A model generated the notes under the pieces. The model worked only from the letters and a program-made list of their open reading frames with translations, did not search any database and was not told the origin of the DNA. Positions 40,437 to 50,232 of a stretch of 64,000 bases of DNA are shown piece by piece. The stretch comes from Emiliania huxleyi CCMP1516 (taxonomy: Eukaryota > Haptophyta > Isochrysidales > Noelaerhabdaceae), in assembly GCF_000372725.1 (NCBI RefSeq), contig NW_005202237.1, positions 126,501 through 190,500 of the forward strand, given 5' to 3'. The position numbers were made by a program, and so were the translations under genes. How positions within the stretch are numbered: position 1 is the first letter of the stretch; every line of letters begins with the position of its first letter.

Positions 40437-40769
40437 TTTTCGTTACAAACGTTGGTGTCCCAGTCGTTGGTCGGACTGTGTTTCGCCTTCCCATCAATCA
40501 ATCAATCAAACGACAGAGAACGAGACAAGGAGTGCAGAGAGAGAACAGAAAACACAGCTCTCCCCTTTCTCCCATTCATTCAGCTAACGTCTGAGCTTGT
40601 CGCCCCATGTCCGTCAGGTGCAGCTCCCCCCGGCTGCTGCTGCTCCGCCACTTCCGCAGAGGACGCAGGGCCCAAACGCGCCAGGAGTCATCGAGCCAAA
40701 CCGTGAGCGCCGAAACGCCCCACGTGGCCTGAGATGGCAAACCATCCAACTTGTGTTTTCGCACTGCAG
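40437..40769. other. Divergent region between FHA-LRR gene and small acidic protein gene
   Basis: Probable promoter region with CAATCAATCAATCAA at 40493-40508. A short frame from an ATG at 40607 may be the first exon of the plus-strand gene, but the phase does not settle it. Confidence 0.35.
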
Positions 40770-41345
40770 GTGGCCCCAGAGAGACCGGGGGCGCGAAAAT
40801 TGAGTCGACCGACACCGAGGTGCAGTCGGCTGCACCGCTCACAAAGCTATGCGCACACGCTCGACGGGCACACTTTCGTCCTCAGGCTACTGCCGCCGCG
40901 GGCGCGGCTTTCAACCTCCTCCTCGCCGCTGCTGCCATCGATGGGGCAGCACCTGCTGCCGCCGCCTCTACAGCAGCTAGCGACGAGGGCGCTGAGGAGG
41001 AGCAGGGCGAGGAGGAGGAGGGCGAGGAGGAGGAGGAGGAGGTCGAACTTGCGACGCCGACGAGGAAGCGCAAACCCGCCGAAGGGCCGGCGGCGCCGCC
41101 GCAGCCGCCCCCAATCCGAGCTCGAACCGCCTCGGGGCGGACCCTCAAGCCCACCGAGCGCGCCGCGGAGCACGAGCAGGTAGGCCAATGCTTGTGTTGC
41201 CGTCTAGCATCCCACCACGCTGGCCACCCCTCATCCATCCCTCGTGTCGGGTAACTCTTCCTCTCACGCGCTGCAGGCACTCAGTGCAGAGCGAAAGGCG
41301 CGGGCGAAGCGCAACGCTGTGTCGACGAGTGGCAAGGGCGGCTGA
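40770..41345 (+). CDS. Small acidic, probably nuclear protein (5' exon unresolved)
   Basis: An exon from 40770 (after CACTGCAG) to 41179 and one from 41277 to 41345 are joined by a 97-nt GT-AG intron. There is no ATG in frame in the first piece, and its start is in mid-codon, so at least one upstream exon is missing. The reading gives an Ala-rich segment, an acidic run (EEEQGEEEEGEEEEEEVE) and a basic segment (TPTRKRKPAEG, SGRTLKPTERAAEHEQ), then a short basic tail AERKARAKRNAVSTSGKGG. Composition resembles chromatin- or histone-binding tails. No family match; existence rests on the splice signals and the sharp acid/base blocks. Confidence 0.4.
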
Positions 41346-42308
41346 GGCCTCTCGCACTGCTGTGCTTTTGCGGGAGACTGGGGGGGGGGGGGGGGGGGAC
41401 TTGTGCGCGATGGCCGTGGACGAGGATGCGTGCTGGTCCGTTGCATCCTCGGAGGGGGCGGATGCAGGCCGAGGGAGTTCAACGCTCATCTAGCTGCATG
41501 TGTACGTATGTGATACGTGGTGCTCTGCGCCTGGTGTACTGTGTGTCTGCAAGCGGTGTGAGCGGGTGGTAGATGGAGATGTGGCAGCTTGGTTCGAGTG
41601 TGCTGTTGGGGCTCGTGTGTTGGTCCGAGGCCACTCGACGGGTGATCCGCGGTTGCGCTTTCTGCTTCCGCTCGGCCGCCTCGTTCGCGCCGGCGTGTGT
41701 GTGTGGTTGCTTGCGCCACCGGCTGGGCAGGTTGAGTGTTACGGGGAGGGGGGTACACACGGCGGGGACGGTTCATTGTGTCTTCGACACTCACGACGTG
41801 CCGTCGCGAGCGTGTGTACTGTGTGGCACCCTTCTAGCTGGCCACAGGCTAGGCCACAGGCTGCAGGCAGCGTGCGTGTGCGTGCGCGCCACCGCGCGCC
41901 CGGGACGCGGGCCACGCGAGCGCACGGATCCTCTGCGCTCGAGACGAGATGGGACACACACGCACACGGAGCGCGGGAGCGGACCTCAGGGCTCAGGTCC
42001 TCGCGGTCAAGGAGATTTTCTAATTTTGCATCGGCCATTTGGGAGAGGGAGAGTGCTGAGTGCAGAGTGGGAGAGAGTTTTATTTATGATTTATATCTCT
42101 CTCGCTTTTTAACATCGTACAAATAAACGGCGCGCGGGGCCAGGGCGCGCGGCAGGCTGGGAAGTGGGATCCGCCCATCGCCCATCGCCCATACAGTAAA
42201 AACGTCGCCCCAAGAGCCGCCTGGGATCGTCGTGCGAACCCGCGACATGCGTGCCTGCGTCGCCGCGCTCTGCCCGGAGAGCCAAGCCGGGTCGCTGGGG
42301 GCCTTTAC
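41346..42308. other. Convergent spacer with poly-G run
   Basis: A run of about 20 G at 41379-41398, then GTGTG-rich DNA to about 41900 and AT-richer DNA at 42010-42125. No gene recognised; long frames here have no domain and biased composition. Confidence 0.4.
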
Positions 42309-44758
42309 TCACCGGCCGCGGCCGCGGCCGCGGCCGAAGCGGCCACCGCCGCGCCCCTTGCCCATCATGCCCTTGCCGCCCGGCATGCCGCCGGCGTCGG
42401 GCTTCTCAGAAGCCGGGTTGCGCACCGTCTCGTCGACGGAGAGGATGAGGCAGGCCGCCTCGGTCGCAGCGAGCAGCGCGTTCCGCTTCATCACCGTCGC
42501 CTCCCACACAAAAGCCTCGAAGGTGTCGCACACGCCGTTCTCGATGACGTCGACGCCGAACCACTTTCCTCCGCGCGCGTGCTTCATGCGCAGCTTGTTG
42601 AGCACGTCAGTCGGGTCCATGCCCGAGTTTGAGGCCACCTGGCGCGGGATCACCTCGAGCGCCTTTGCGTAGGCCCCGATGAGCAGCTGCAGCTTGCCTG
42701 CAGGCCAGGGGAACGTGTGGCGTCAAGAGGCGCGGCGGCAGACGCCGCGGGCGGCGGAGGGACCGTCGCGCTGCCTCGGCCATATCTCGGGCCATACCTC
42801 GGCTGCATCTCGGCCGCATCTCGGCTAGATCTCGGCGCGCCGTAGATCTTGCGCGACTCGTCGCGCAAGTAGGCGGAAAGCTCCATCTCGATGGCTCCGC
42901 CGCCGGCGATGACGGACGGGTGGCGGAGCAGCCGGCGCGTGTTCATGATCGCGTCGTGCAGCGATCGCTCCGCCTCCGCGATGAACTGCTCCGCGCCGCC
43001 CCGCAGGATGAAGGTGCAGGTGCTCGCCTGCAGCGAGGGGCCGGGGCGGCTCGGCTGCCGAGGCTGGCCGGCAGCTGCGGCTTGGCCGGCAGCGAGGGCG
43101 CGGCTGCTGCGCCTTGTCGCAGCCGGAGAAGAAGTTGAAGCGCTCGCCGCCGACTTGCCGCTCCTCGAACTCGCCGCACGCGCCGAGCACGCCCGGGCTG
43201 AGGTCGTTGCACGAGGTTTGCACCGCCGCGCCCGTCGCCTTTGCGACGCGCTTGAGGTCGCCGTCCTCGACGCGGCCGGCGCAAAAGAGGCCGCGGTCGG
43301 CGAAGTACTGCGTGGCGAGGTCGCCGATCGCGAGCTTGGAGAGGACGATGTTTGCGCCCGACGCGACGATCTTCGCGAGCTTGTCGTAGATGATGTCTGC
43401 GCGCGAGGGGCGGGACGGGCGGGACGGGCGGGAGGTGCGGCGAGCGCAAGGGGAAGGGGTAGAGGGGAGGCGGCGAGAGGGCGGCGAGGGGTAGGCGAGG
43501 GGGCGGCGAGGGGGCGGCGAGGGGTAGGCGAGGGGTAGGCGAGGGGTAGGCGAGGGGTAGGCGAGGGGTAGGCGAGGGGTAGGCGGAGGTGCGGGGGCGG
43601 CGAGGAGGAGGCGAGGCAGAGGTGAGAGAGGGGGAGGGGGGCGGCGAGGGAGGGAGGCGAGGGGGGCAGGCGAGGGGGGCAGGCGAGGGGGGCAGGCGAG
43701 GGGGGCAGGCGAGGGGGGGGGGGCGAGGGGGGCAGGCGGGCCGCACCCCACTCAGCGTCGACCACTGCCTGGTAGGCCGTGACGTCGGAGACGCGAACCT
43801 CGGCGTTGTCACGCTCGGCCTTGAGCTCGAGCTCGACGTTGAGCAGCACGATCTTCGGCGCCTTGAAGTGCTTCGTCATCTGCTCGAAGCCCGCATACGA
43901 GAAAGTCTTCTTGAAGGCGACGCCCTCGACGAGCATTGAGTCTTGCAGCGAGCCTCCGACCACCTTCTTGGTGCCGAGCATGTCGAGCCCCTGGGCCTGG
44001 TCGAGCGAGAGGACGGCGTCCACCACCATCTTCGCGAAGAACTGCTTGTGCCCCGACACCAGCTTGGACGAGAGCGAGGTCGCCGCACTCTTCTCCAGCA
44101 TCGCGCGCACCTCGCCGCCGCTCTGCTCGAGGTTGACGGCGAGCGAGTCGATCTTTGCGGTGGCGAGCGCGACCGCCTGCCGGTAGGCCTTGATGATCAC
44201 CTGCGGGTGCACGCCCTCCTCGATGTACGGCTTCGCCTCGCGCAGGAACTCGCCCGCCAGCAGCACGACGGAGGTGGTACCGTCGCCAACCTCGGCATCC
44301 TGCGACATGGAGATCTGCACGAGCGTGTTGGCGGCCGGGTGGACGACCTGCAGCTTCTTCATCAGCGTGGCGCCGTCGTTCGAGATGGTCACCTGCGGGC
44401 GGCGGGGCGGCGCACCGGTGGTGAGCGGCGGCGAGGGCGGCGAGAGCCGCGCGTGGCGTCGGCCGCACCGTGCCATTCTCGTCGTGGATCAGCTTGTCCA
44501 TCCCGCGCGGCCCGAGCGTGGTCCGCACCACGTCAACCACCGCCTGCGGTGACACGGGCAGCGGAGGGGTCGAGCAAGGCGGGCGGCCCGGGGCGACGCC
44601 GTCTCTCGCCGCGCCTGGCACGCATTGATGTTCGAGATGAGCTGCGGCTTGCCCTGTGAAGTGTCGGTACCCTCGCGCAGCAGCACAATCTGCGGCTGCA
44701 TCCCCATGCCGGGCATCATGCCGTGCCCGCCCATGCCGGCCATGCCGCGGCCTCCCAT
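42309..44758 (-). CDS. CCT7: T-complex protein 1 subunit eta (CCT7)
   Basis: Six exons: 44758-44615, 44543-44469, 44392-43747, 43396-43113, 43027-42841, 42697-42309; 574 residues. All joins keep frame and match the family: [59 protein letters not shown] and [17 protein letters not shown]. Introns 1, 4 and 5 start GC; introns 2 and 3 start GT. The subunit shows the ATP motifs [13 protein letters not shown] and GGGAIEME and, specific for eta, [15 protein letters not shown] and [15 protein letters not shown]. The C-terminus is an unusually long Gly/Arg tail. CCT folds actin and tubulin in the cytosol. An N-terminal Met/Gly-rich segment ([15 protein letters not shown]) precedes the conserved start. 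Intron 3 (350 nt) is mostly GGGGTAGGCGA minisatellite; intron 5 carries GCCGAGATG repeats. Confidence 0.96.
43440..43740. repeat. GGGGTAGGCGA minisatellite in CCT7 intron 3
   Basis: About twenty units of 11-13 bp, GGGGTAGGCGA and GGGGGCAGGCGA variants, fill almost the entire intron between the splice sites at 43746 and 43397. Confidence 0.9.
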
Positions 44759-44859
44759 ATGCTGATCAGTTGGCGGGAGGGGCAACGCCTGCGACTGGCC
44801 CGCGGCCGGCGTTCGTAGTTTTTTCTTTTCCCTACACGACCCACAAGTTAGAGGAACCT

Positions 44860-45600
44860 ACCTACCTAGAGGTTATCATCTGTCTCGAGAATATAGGGCG
44901 TCACGTTGATTCGTCTCAGTCTCACGTGAATTCGTCCCTGTCTCACTCTCAGCGTCTCAGCGGTGTCTCAATAGATCCATCCATCACTCCGTCTCACTTC
45001 CGTCTCACTTCCGTCTCTCCTTCCTGCCGTCTCAGCGGTGTCTCAATAGATCCATCACTCCGTCTCACTTCCGTCTCACTGCAGTCTCTTCCTGCCTTCT
45101 CGTCCGTCTCAAGCGCGACAGGCTCCCGAGAGTGCCCGAGAGCGCCCGAGAGCGCCCGAGCGAGAGTGCCCGAGAGTGCCCAGATTGCCCGAGAGTACCC
45201 GTGCAACGTCGTGATGTGGTCGGGGCAGTGGGAGGCGCCCGAGAATACCCGAGATTGCCCGAGGTTGCGTGCTTGGGCTCCTGCCACTGCCCCGAGGTGA
45301 CCACTGCACATCAGACCACATCAGTTCACGAGGGCGATCTCGGGTACTCTCGGGCGCCTGCCACACTGCCCCGACCACCTCATGAGGTTGCACGGGTTAT
45401 CTTGGGCAATCTCGGCACTCTCGGGAGCCTGCCGCGCTGAGACGGACGAGAAGGCAGTCAGAGACGGAAGTGAGACGGAAGTGAGACGGAGTGATGGATC
45501 TATTGAGACACCGCTGAGACGCTGAGAGTGAGACAGGGACGAATTCACGTGAGACTGAGACGACTCCCAAAAATTTCCGGTAGGTAGGAATATAGAGGGT
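44860..45600. repeat. Foldback with long inverted arms and CCTACC / GGTAGG ends
   Basis: 44905-45260 is matched in inverse by about 45300-45580: GTGAATTCGTCCCTGTCTC against GAGACAGGGACGAATTCAC, ATAGATCCATCACTCCGTCTC against its complement, and GTGGTCGGGGCAGTG against CACTGCCCCGACCAC. Ends are CCTACCTACCTAG (44857) and GGTAGGTAGG (45580). The arms contain CTCACTTCCGT and GCCCGAGAG repeats. The ends resemble those of the 24685-27084 foldback, so both may belong to one class. Confidence 0.75.
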
Positions 45601-45848
45601 CCGGGGAGAATATAAGCAAAAGAATATAGATAGTACTGGGCGAGAATAACGCGCACAAGCTAACCTAGCATGCCCCGTGATAGCACCATCACTGCCGCCG
45701 TCCTGCAAGAGCTCGTCGTCATAGCCGTATTGCATCACAGCCTAGATCACAGCCTGCTGAACTGCGTCGTGTACGACCCCTGCCGTCCTGTCCTGCGCCT
45801 CAGCGTCGGAAAAGTCGAACTCGGAGTCATACTCGGAAGCAGGCACAG

Positions 45849-46650
45849 GGTTCCGGCTCCTAGCCGGATAGGGGGTCTGTTGCCACTGACTCTCAAACAA
45901 ATAAATGAGATCAAGCTCTGGACGCCCCTCCTCAAGACCTCCTCGACGGGCGTTGGCAACCCCTCGAGTGGCGGCACGCCCGCCTCCGTCGGCCACTCCT
46001 ACGCCTTCGGCAACACCGAAGAGAAGGCCCGCCGCCTGAACATGGGCTGCAAGGCGCGCGGGCAGCCCAGCCAACCCTTCTCCCACAAGACCGGCCACGG
46101 CTACGTCAAGGCGCATCGCGGTTTCTACCACGACGCGATCTTTGTCAAGCGCAACAACTTCAAAACCTGCTGCTCCACGAGACGTTCGGCGGCGGCTTCT
46201 CGCCCACCGCCGTTCTCAAGCTGCGCCGCCTCGCGCGCAAAGTCGCGCGCGGCAGCGTTGACCGCACGGCCTACTCGCCCAAGTACTCGCTCTCTTTTAT
46301 GTCCCACCATGCAGAGCGCATCTCTCTCTCTGTTGTGCGAGGCGCCGAGGCGTGAACCGCGCCATTCGCTCTCACCTGGCAACCCTGTCTGCACGTCTCG
46401 CGCGCGCGTGAACAGGGCTCCAGGCCCCAAATTACGTGTGAGTGTTAGAGTTGTTTGGTATTGCTAAAAATCTCTCTGACTCTCTCTCTCTCTCTGACTC
46501 GCGCCAAAACGCCCTACCTACCTACCTATCCCCAGGCCGCGCAGCGAAGCGAAAAAAGATGAAAATAGGTGGTACGTACCTATTGCAGGGTTTCGGGCGA
46601 AACAAGACCAACCCGCAGGACCCCCATCCGGCTAGGAGCCGGAACCCCAG
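45849..46650. mobile_element. 800-bp TIR-bounded element with gene-like remnant
   Basis: GGTTCCGGCTCCTAGCCGGA at about 45849-45868 faces TCCGGCTAGGAGCCGGAACC at about 46627-46646; the match continues inward with GGGGGTC/GACCCCC. Inside are two neighbouring plus-strand open stretches; the first reads NTEEKARRLNMGCKARGQP and FSHKTGHGYVKAHRGFYHDA, a dense charged pattern that looks like a real protein of unknown family. The element looks broken. A viral or retroelement source is possible; I cannot name the family. Age cannot be given. Confidence 0.45.
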
Positions 46651-46719
46651 ACGGCCGCGGTGATTGGTGGTGGGGGAGCGCTCGTGGCTCCCGCTGGTGC
46701 CAGAAGGGAGTGAAGGGTC

Positions 46720-47244
46720 ATGGCTGTCGCTAGCGCTGTCTCCACCGCCGCGTTCGTCGTGAACATCCTGTTCATGATTGCATTGGTGCAGAGCGGGGGC
46801 GGGCTCTTCGCCGGCTGCAAGACGTTCGGCTTCTTCGACATCTCGGAGGATCAGTGCCAGTCAATCTTGTCGACGTTTCTCGGCTCCAAGCCGAGCGCGG
46901 CCGCGAAGGATCTGGTTTCGCTCGCGCTCGTCTTTCCGCGCGTCGAGGCGTGCCTGTTCCTCGGCATGGGCTTGGGCTCCATCTACGCCTTCATCATGGG
47001 TCTTGAGCGTGGCACGAAGGACGTGGCCGTGATCCACTTCATGCACATGATCTGGGCGATTGCCGTCTGCGCATGCCACTCGCAGAACGCAGGCCTCTTC
47101 GGCATGACCCCCGAGAGGAATGTGACGGGCGCAGACAAGCTCGTTCCCTTTGTTGTCCTGACGGGCGTCCAGGCTGTACTCTACACCGTGGCGTTCATTC
47201 TCTCCTCCAACTCTGGCGCGGCCAAGTCCAAGAAGAGGAATTAG
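46720..47244 (+). CDS. Four-helix membrane protein with C-terminal KKxx motif
   Basis: One exon, 174 residues.  ATG at 46720 starts the first of four hydrophobic helices: AVSTAAFVVNILFMIALVQ, then VEACLFLGMGLGSIYAFIMG, VIHFMHMIWAIAVCACH and LVPFVVLTGVQAVLYTVAFIL. The segment between helices 1 and 2 (about 45 residues, Cys at both ends) is polar. The C-terminus KKRN fits the dilysine KKxx signal for COPI retrieval to the ER, if the tail is cytosolic. Size, helix spacing and tail resemble small ER or Golgi tetraspan proteins, but I do not recognise the family. Codon use is like the other genes. Confidence 0.75.
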   Translation: MAVASAVSTAAFVVNILFMIALVQSGGGLFAGCKTFGFFDISEDQCQSILSTFLGSKPSAAAKDLVSLALVFPRVEACLFLGMGLGSIYAFIMGLERGTKDVAVIHFMHMIWAIAVCACHSQNAGLFGMTPERNVTGADKLVPFVVLTGVQAVLYTVAFILSSNSGAAKSKKRN

Positions 47245-47828
47245 TATTAGATCGGCTGCGCTCGATGCGCGCGTGCGAAGCGTCGGCAGTGCAAACCGTC
47301 AGGTTATCACCCCGCAGTGCCGGACGTTCGACCGTTCGGTTGGACGGTCTTGGAGCCACCCACGCCAGCCACACGGCAGAGAGCGCCCAGGGACACGTTT
47401 TTTTGAGATCTTCTAGTAGAACGGTTCTTTCAGCGCAAGTTCTTGAGCTCCAAGGGGGGATAGAAGCGCCGCCCCGTACACCTCCTCACAGTCAACCCCG
47501 TCCTCTGACCCGCGCTAACCGCTCTGGGACTCTGACTCGTTCTGACGCCCATCGACTGGTGCACTCTGCACACACTGCACAGGCCACAGCTCGCGCGCAC
47601 ACGGCTTCCCGCCCCGCATGCGAGGCCACGTGTGCGCTCCGGCCGCTCACCATCCGCTGCCCACCGCCCCACCCCCACCAAGCTCATCCGACAAGATTGG
47701 TCACCGGCTGGGACATGCACATGCACAATGCCACAGAGGAAAGGCACCTTTCCGCGCCCGTCTCCCTTGCCACGCAGCTGCCGCCGCCGGGGTCGCAAGG
47801 GACAGCCGAGCCGCGGGCGCCCCGGGGC
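47245..47828. other. Convergent spacer
   Basis: Lies between two convergent genes. GTTTTTTTGAGATC near 47396 may belong to the 3' end of the upstream gene. No gene recognised. Confidence 0.4.
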
Positions 47829-49697
47829 TCAGGAGCCGCGCATGCACTGCCAGACGACCGAGTTGCACTTAAAGCCCGAGCCAAACGCGATCTGCCACAC
47901 GCGGTCGCCGCGGCGCAGCTTGCGCGGCACCGCCGGCAGGTTGCCGTCGGGCCGGTGGGCTCCGCACTGGTTTCCATTCTCCGCGATGAGCTCGAGCTCG
48001 TACCAGATCGAGGCGGAGGAGACGTTGCCGTACCGGTAGAGCGAGAGGCGCGACGGCTCGAGGTAGTGCGACGGCAGCGCGAGGTTCTTCTCCATCGCGT
48101 CGATGACGGCGCGGCCTCCCGTGTGGACGCAGATCCACTCGAAGGCGGCGGTGAAGTCGGGGACGTACGGAGGCAGCGCCTTGAGGAGCGGGTCCTCGGG
48201 CTTCTCCGGCCTGGGCCGCGGCGGGCTCAGCTTGCCCGCCGCGCGGGCGGCCGGCTTTGGCGACGGCAGCGGCTGGTCGGCCGGGTCGGGCGTGAAGTTG
48301 ACCAGCGAGCGGAAGAGCGGCAGCGGGACGAGCGAGCGGGCGAGCGACTTGACGGGCTTGCCCGCCTTGCCGCGGGCGGCCGTCCGGGCGACCATGTTGA
48401 AGAAGAACTTGAGCTGCTCCTTGAGCGGCAGCACAAGCGGGCCGAGCGCCGTGATGTTGCGCTTGAGCGCGTCGCCCGCGATCTGCATGATCGCCTTGGA
48501 GAGGCGGACGCCGCGAATGCCGTCGGCGTCCTCCTCCTGGATGACCGAGTTGTAGGCGAGGTCGTCCTTGCCGACGTGGGTGCGCACCGTGTGCAGCAGC
48601 TTGAAGCGCGCCCGCCCCGCGTCCGACCCGCGGTTGGAGAGCAGGATGGCCGCGGCGCCGCAGCGGAAGAGCGTGTTTTGCAGCAGCATGCCGCGGTCGT
48701 TGCCGCGGTACCAGTTCTGGGTGATGTTCTCGGTGGAGACGACGAGCGCGAGCGAGCCCTTCTGCTCGTGCCCACGCAGCAGCCGGCGCGCGAGGTCGAT
48801 CGAGATGCCGCCCGCCGAGCAGCCCATGCCTCCGAGGTTGTAGGTGAGGCAGTCGGAGCGCATCTTGAAGTGGTTGACGAGCATGGCGGAGAGGGAGGGG
48901 GTGGGGCAGAAGAGGGAGCAGTTGACGATGACGATCCCGATGTCCTCCGCCGCCGTCCCCGTCGCCGCCAGCAGGTCCGCCACCGTCTTGCACATCATCG
49001 CCTCCGCCTCCTCGCGCGCGCCCTTCATCGAGAGGCCGAGCACCTCGGCGTCCTTGCCGAGGGGGTTCTGGCCACTCTTGGGGAGGATGGACTCGGGGAA
49101 GATGGACATCTCCGAGATGCCCGACGTCTTCATGATTTTCTCCTGGAACTCGATCGACTTCTCCGTGAAGCACGGCTCGCCGAACCGGTTGAGCGCGGCC
49201 CGCGACTCGGCCATAAAGCGCTCCTGCGACGCCGGCACGCCCGCCGTGGAGTCGCGGTCGCCGCCGTCGACGCCGCAGTGCCGGTACGTCTTGAAGTCGA
49301 TGAGGTAGATGGGCGCCGGCCGGCGCATCCACCGGACGGTCAGCAGCCACACGGAGAGGCACACCGCGACCGTCGCGCCCGCGAGGGAGCCGCGCGTCAG
49401 CGTCACAAAGTCGAGCAGCGCCTCGCCGACGCCGGCGAGATAGGCGAGGTAGTCGGCCTTGCAGGACTCGCACCACGCGAGGTAGAGCGTGTAGGCGCCG
49501 AGCAGCAGCATCGAGAAGCGCATCACATAGTCGGAGAGGTCGCTCGCGACAAAGCCGCGCACGATGTCAACCCGCTGCGTGATCCACTCGTGCGGGGCGC
49601 GGGCCCATTGAGACGCCTTCTCCAGCGGCTCCTCCGTCTCCGAGCCCGTGCGGAGCGGCGGCGGCGGGTTCTGGGAGAACTGACGGCGGAGGGACAT
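47829..49697 (-). CDS. 3-ketoacyl-CoA synthase (KCS / FAE1 type)
   Basis: One exon, 622 residues. Two hydrophobic helices (about 60-78 and 103-123) anchor the enzyme in the ER membrane, then APIYLIDFKTYR starts the FAE1/CUT1-type domain. The catalytic triad of plant KCSs is present: Cys293 in NLGGMGCSAGG, His525 in CVHTGGRAV and Asn612 in GSGFKCNSV. Other family blocks: VNCSLFCPTPSLSAM, STENITQNWYRGND, LFRCGAAAILLSNR. The enzyme condenses malonyl-CoA with acyl-CoA as the first, chain-length-setting step of very-long-chain fatty acid elongation. The protein is about 100 residues longer than plant KCSs, mainly through an N-terminal extension and a Pro-rich loop (about residues 462-500) just before the catalytic His. 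Substrate length cannot be predicted. Confidence 0.93.
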   Translation of the reverse strand: MSLRRQFSQNPPPPLRTGSETEEPLEKASQWARAPHEWITQRVDIVRGFVASDLSDYVMRFSMLLLGAYTLYLAWCESCKADYLAYLAGVGEALLDFVTLTRGSLAGATVAVCLSVWLLTVRWMRRPAPIYLIDFKTYRHCGVDGGDRDSTAGVPASQERFMAESRAALNRFGEPCFTEKSIEFQEKIMKTSGISEMSIFPESILPKSGQNPLGKDAEVLGLSMKGAREEAEAMMCKTVADLLAATGTAAEDIGIVIVNCSLFCPTPSLSAMLVNHFKMRSDCLTYNLGGMGCSAGGISIDLARRLLRGHEQKGSLALVVSTENITQNWYRGNDRGMLLQNTLFRCGAAAILLSNRGSDAGRARFKLLHTVRTHVGKDDLAYNSVIQEEDADGIRGVRLSKAIMQIAGDALKRNITALGPLVLPLKEQLKFFFNMVARTAARGKAGKPVKSLARSLVPLPLFRSLVNFTPDPADQPLPSPKPAARAAGKLSPPRPRPEKPEDPLLKALPPYVPDFTAAFEWICVHTGGRAVIDAMEKNLALPSHYLEPSRLSLYRYGNVSSASIWYELELIAENGNQCGAHRPDGNLPAVPRKLRRGDRVWQIAFGSGFKCNSVVWQCMRGS

Positions 49698-49906
49698 GCG
49701 ATAGAGTCCGACCCCTCCTCCTTGGCAACGCCGACGACTGTCATCAAGTTGGAAAAAGAAATCATAGGCCCGCGGCTCGCGGCAAGGGGTATCGAGGTTT
49801 CGAGCAAGGCCCCTCGACCGTGTCTTGTTCTAGAGACGTGGAGACTGGAGTCGCGACCAGTCACCGACCAGCGACGAGGCACTTCCAGGGTTGGCGTTGC
49901 CGCCCC

Positions 49907-49979
49907 AGTCTCGCTCCCAATACGTGCATCACTTTTGTGACGCCGTCACAAAAGTGATGCACGTATTGGGAGCGAGACT
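49907..49979. repeat. Perfect hairpin, 35-bp arms, 3-nt loop
   Basis: AGTCTCGCTCCCAATACGTG and the next 15 bases (49907-49941) are exactly complementary to 49945-49979, with GCC as loop. It lies 210 bp upstream of the KCS start codon. GC content is near 50 percent. No coding role; could be a small-RNA precursor, a foldback scar or a cruciform. Confidence 0.95.
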
Positions 49980-50232
49980 GCTCCCTTGCCCCACACCACT
50001 TCGACACTTCGTGTGTGAGTGTGGAGAAATTCACTTGGAGCACTTGGAGTGCAGTCGGCAACCTCACATCCAGGGCCGGTGAGCTGAGAAGCGCATCCAG
50101 CGGGCCGGATGATCGGTATCGGGTTACGGGCTAGAGAGCCCTAGCCCCGGGGGTGCGCATTCACCTCTTACTTTACTTACCTTGCCCAACCCTGTACTAC
50201 CGTACTGCCTGGTGGGGCGCCAGGGTGGGGCG
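49980..50232. other. Spacer between hairpin and two-TM gene
   Basis: Contains CACTTGGAGCACTTGGAGTGCAG, a pair of near-repeats also seen as GCACTCCAAGTGCTCCAAG at 24101-24119. No gene. Confidence 0.35.

Noticed and set aside
47073-49940. 955-codon plus-strand frame opposite the KCS gene
   Set aside because: Arg/Asp/Val-rich antisense shadow of a GC-rich coding exon.
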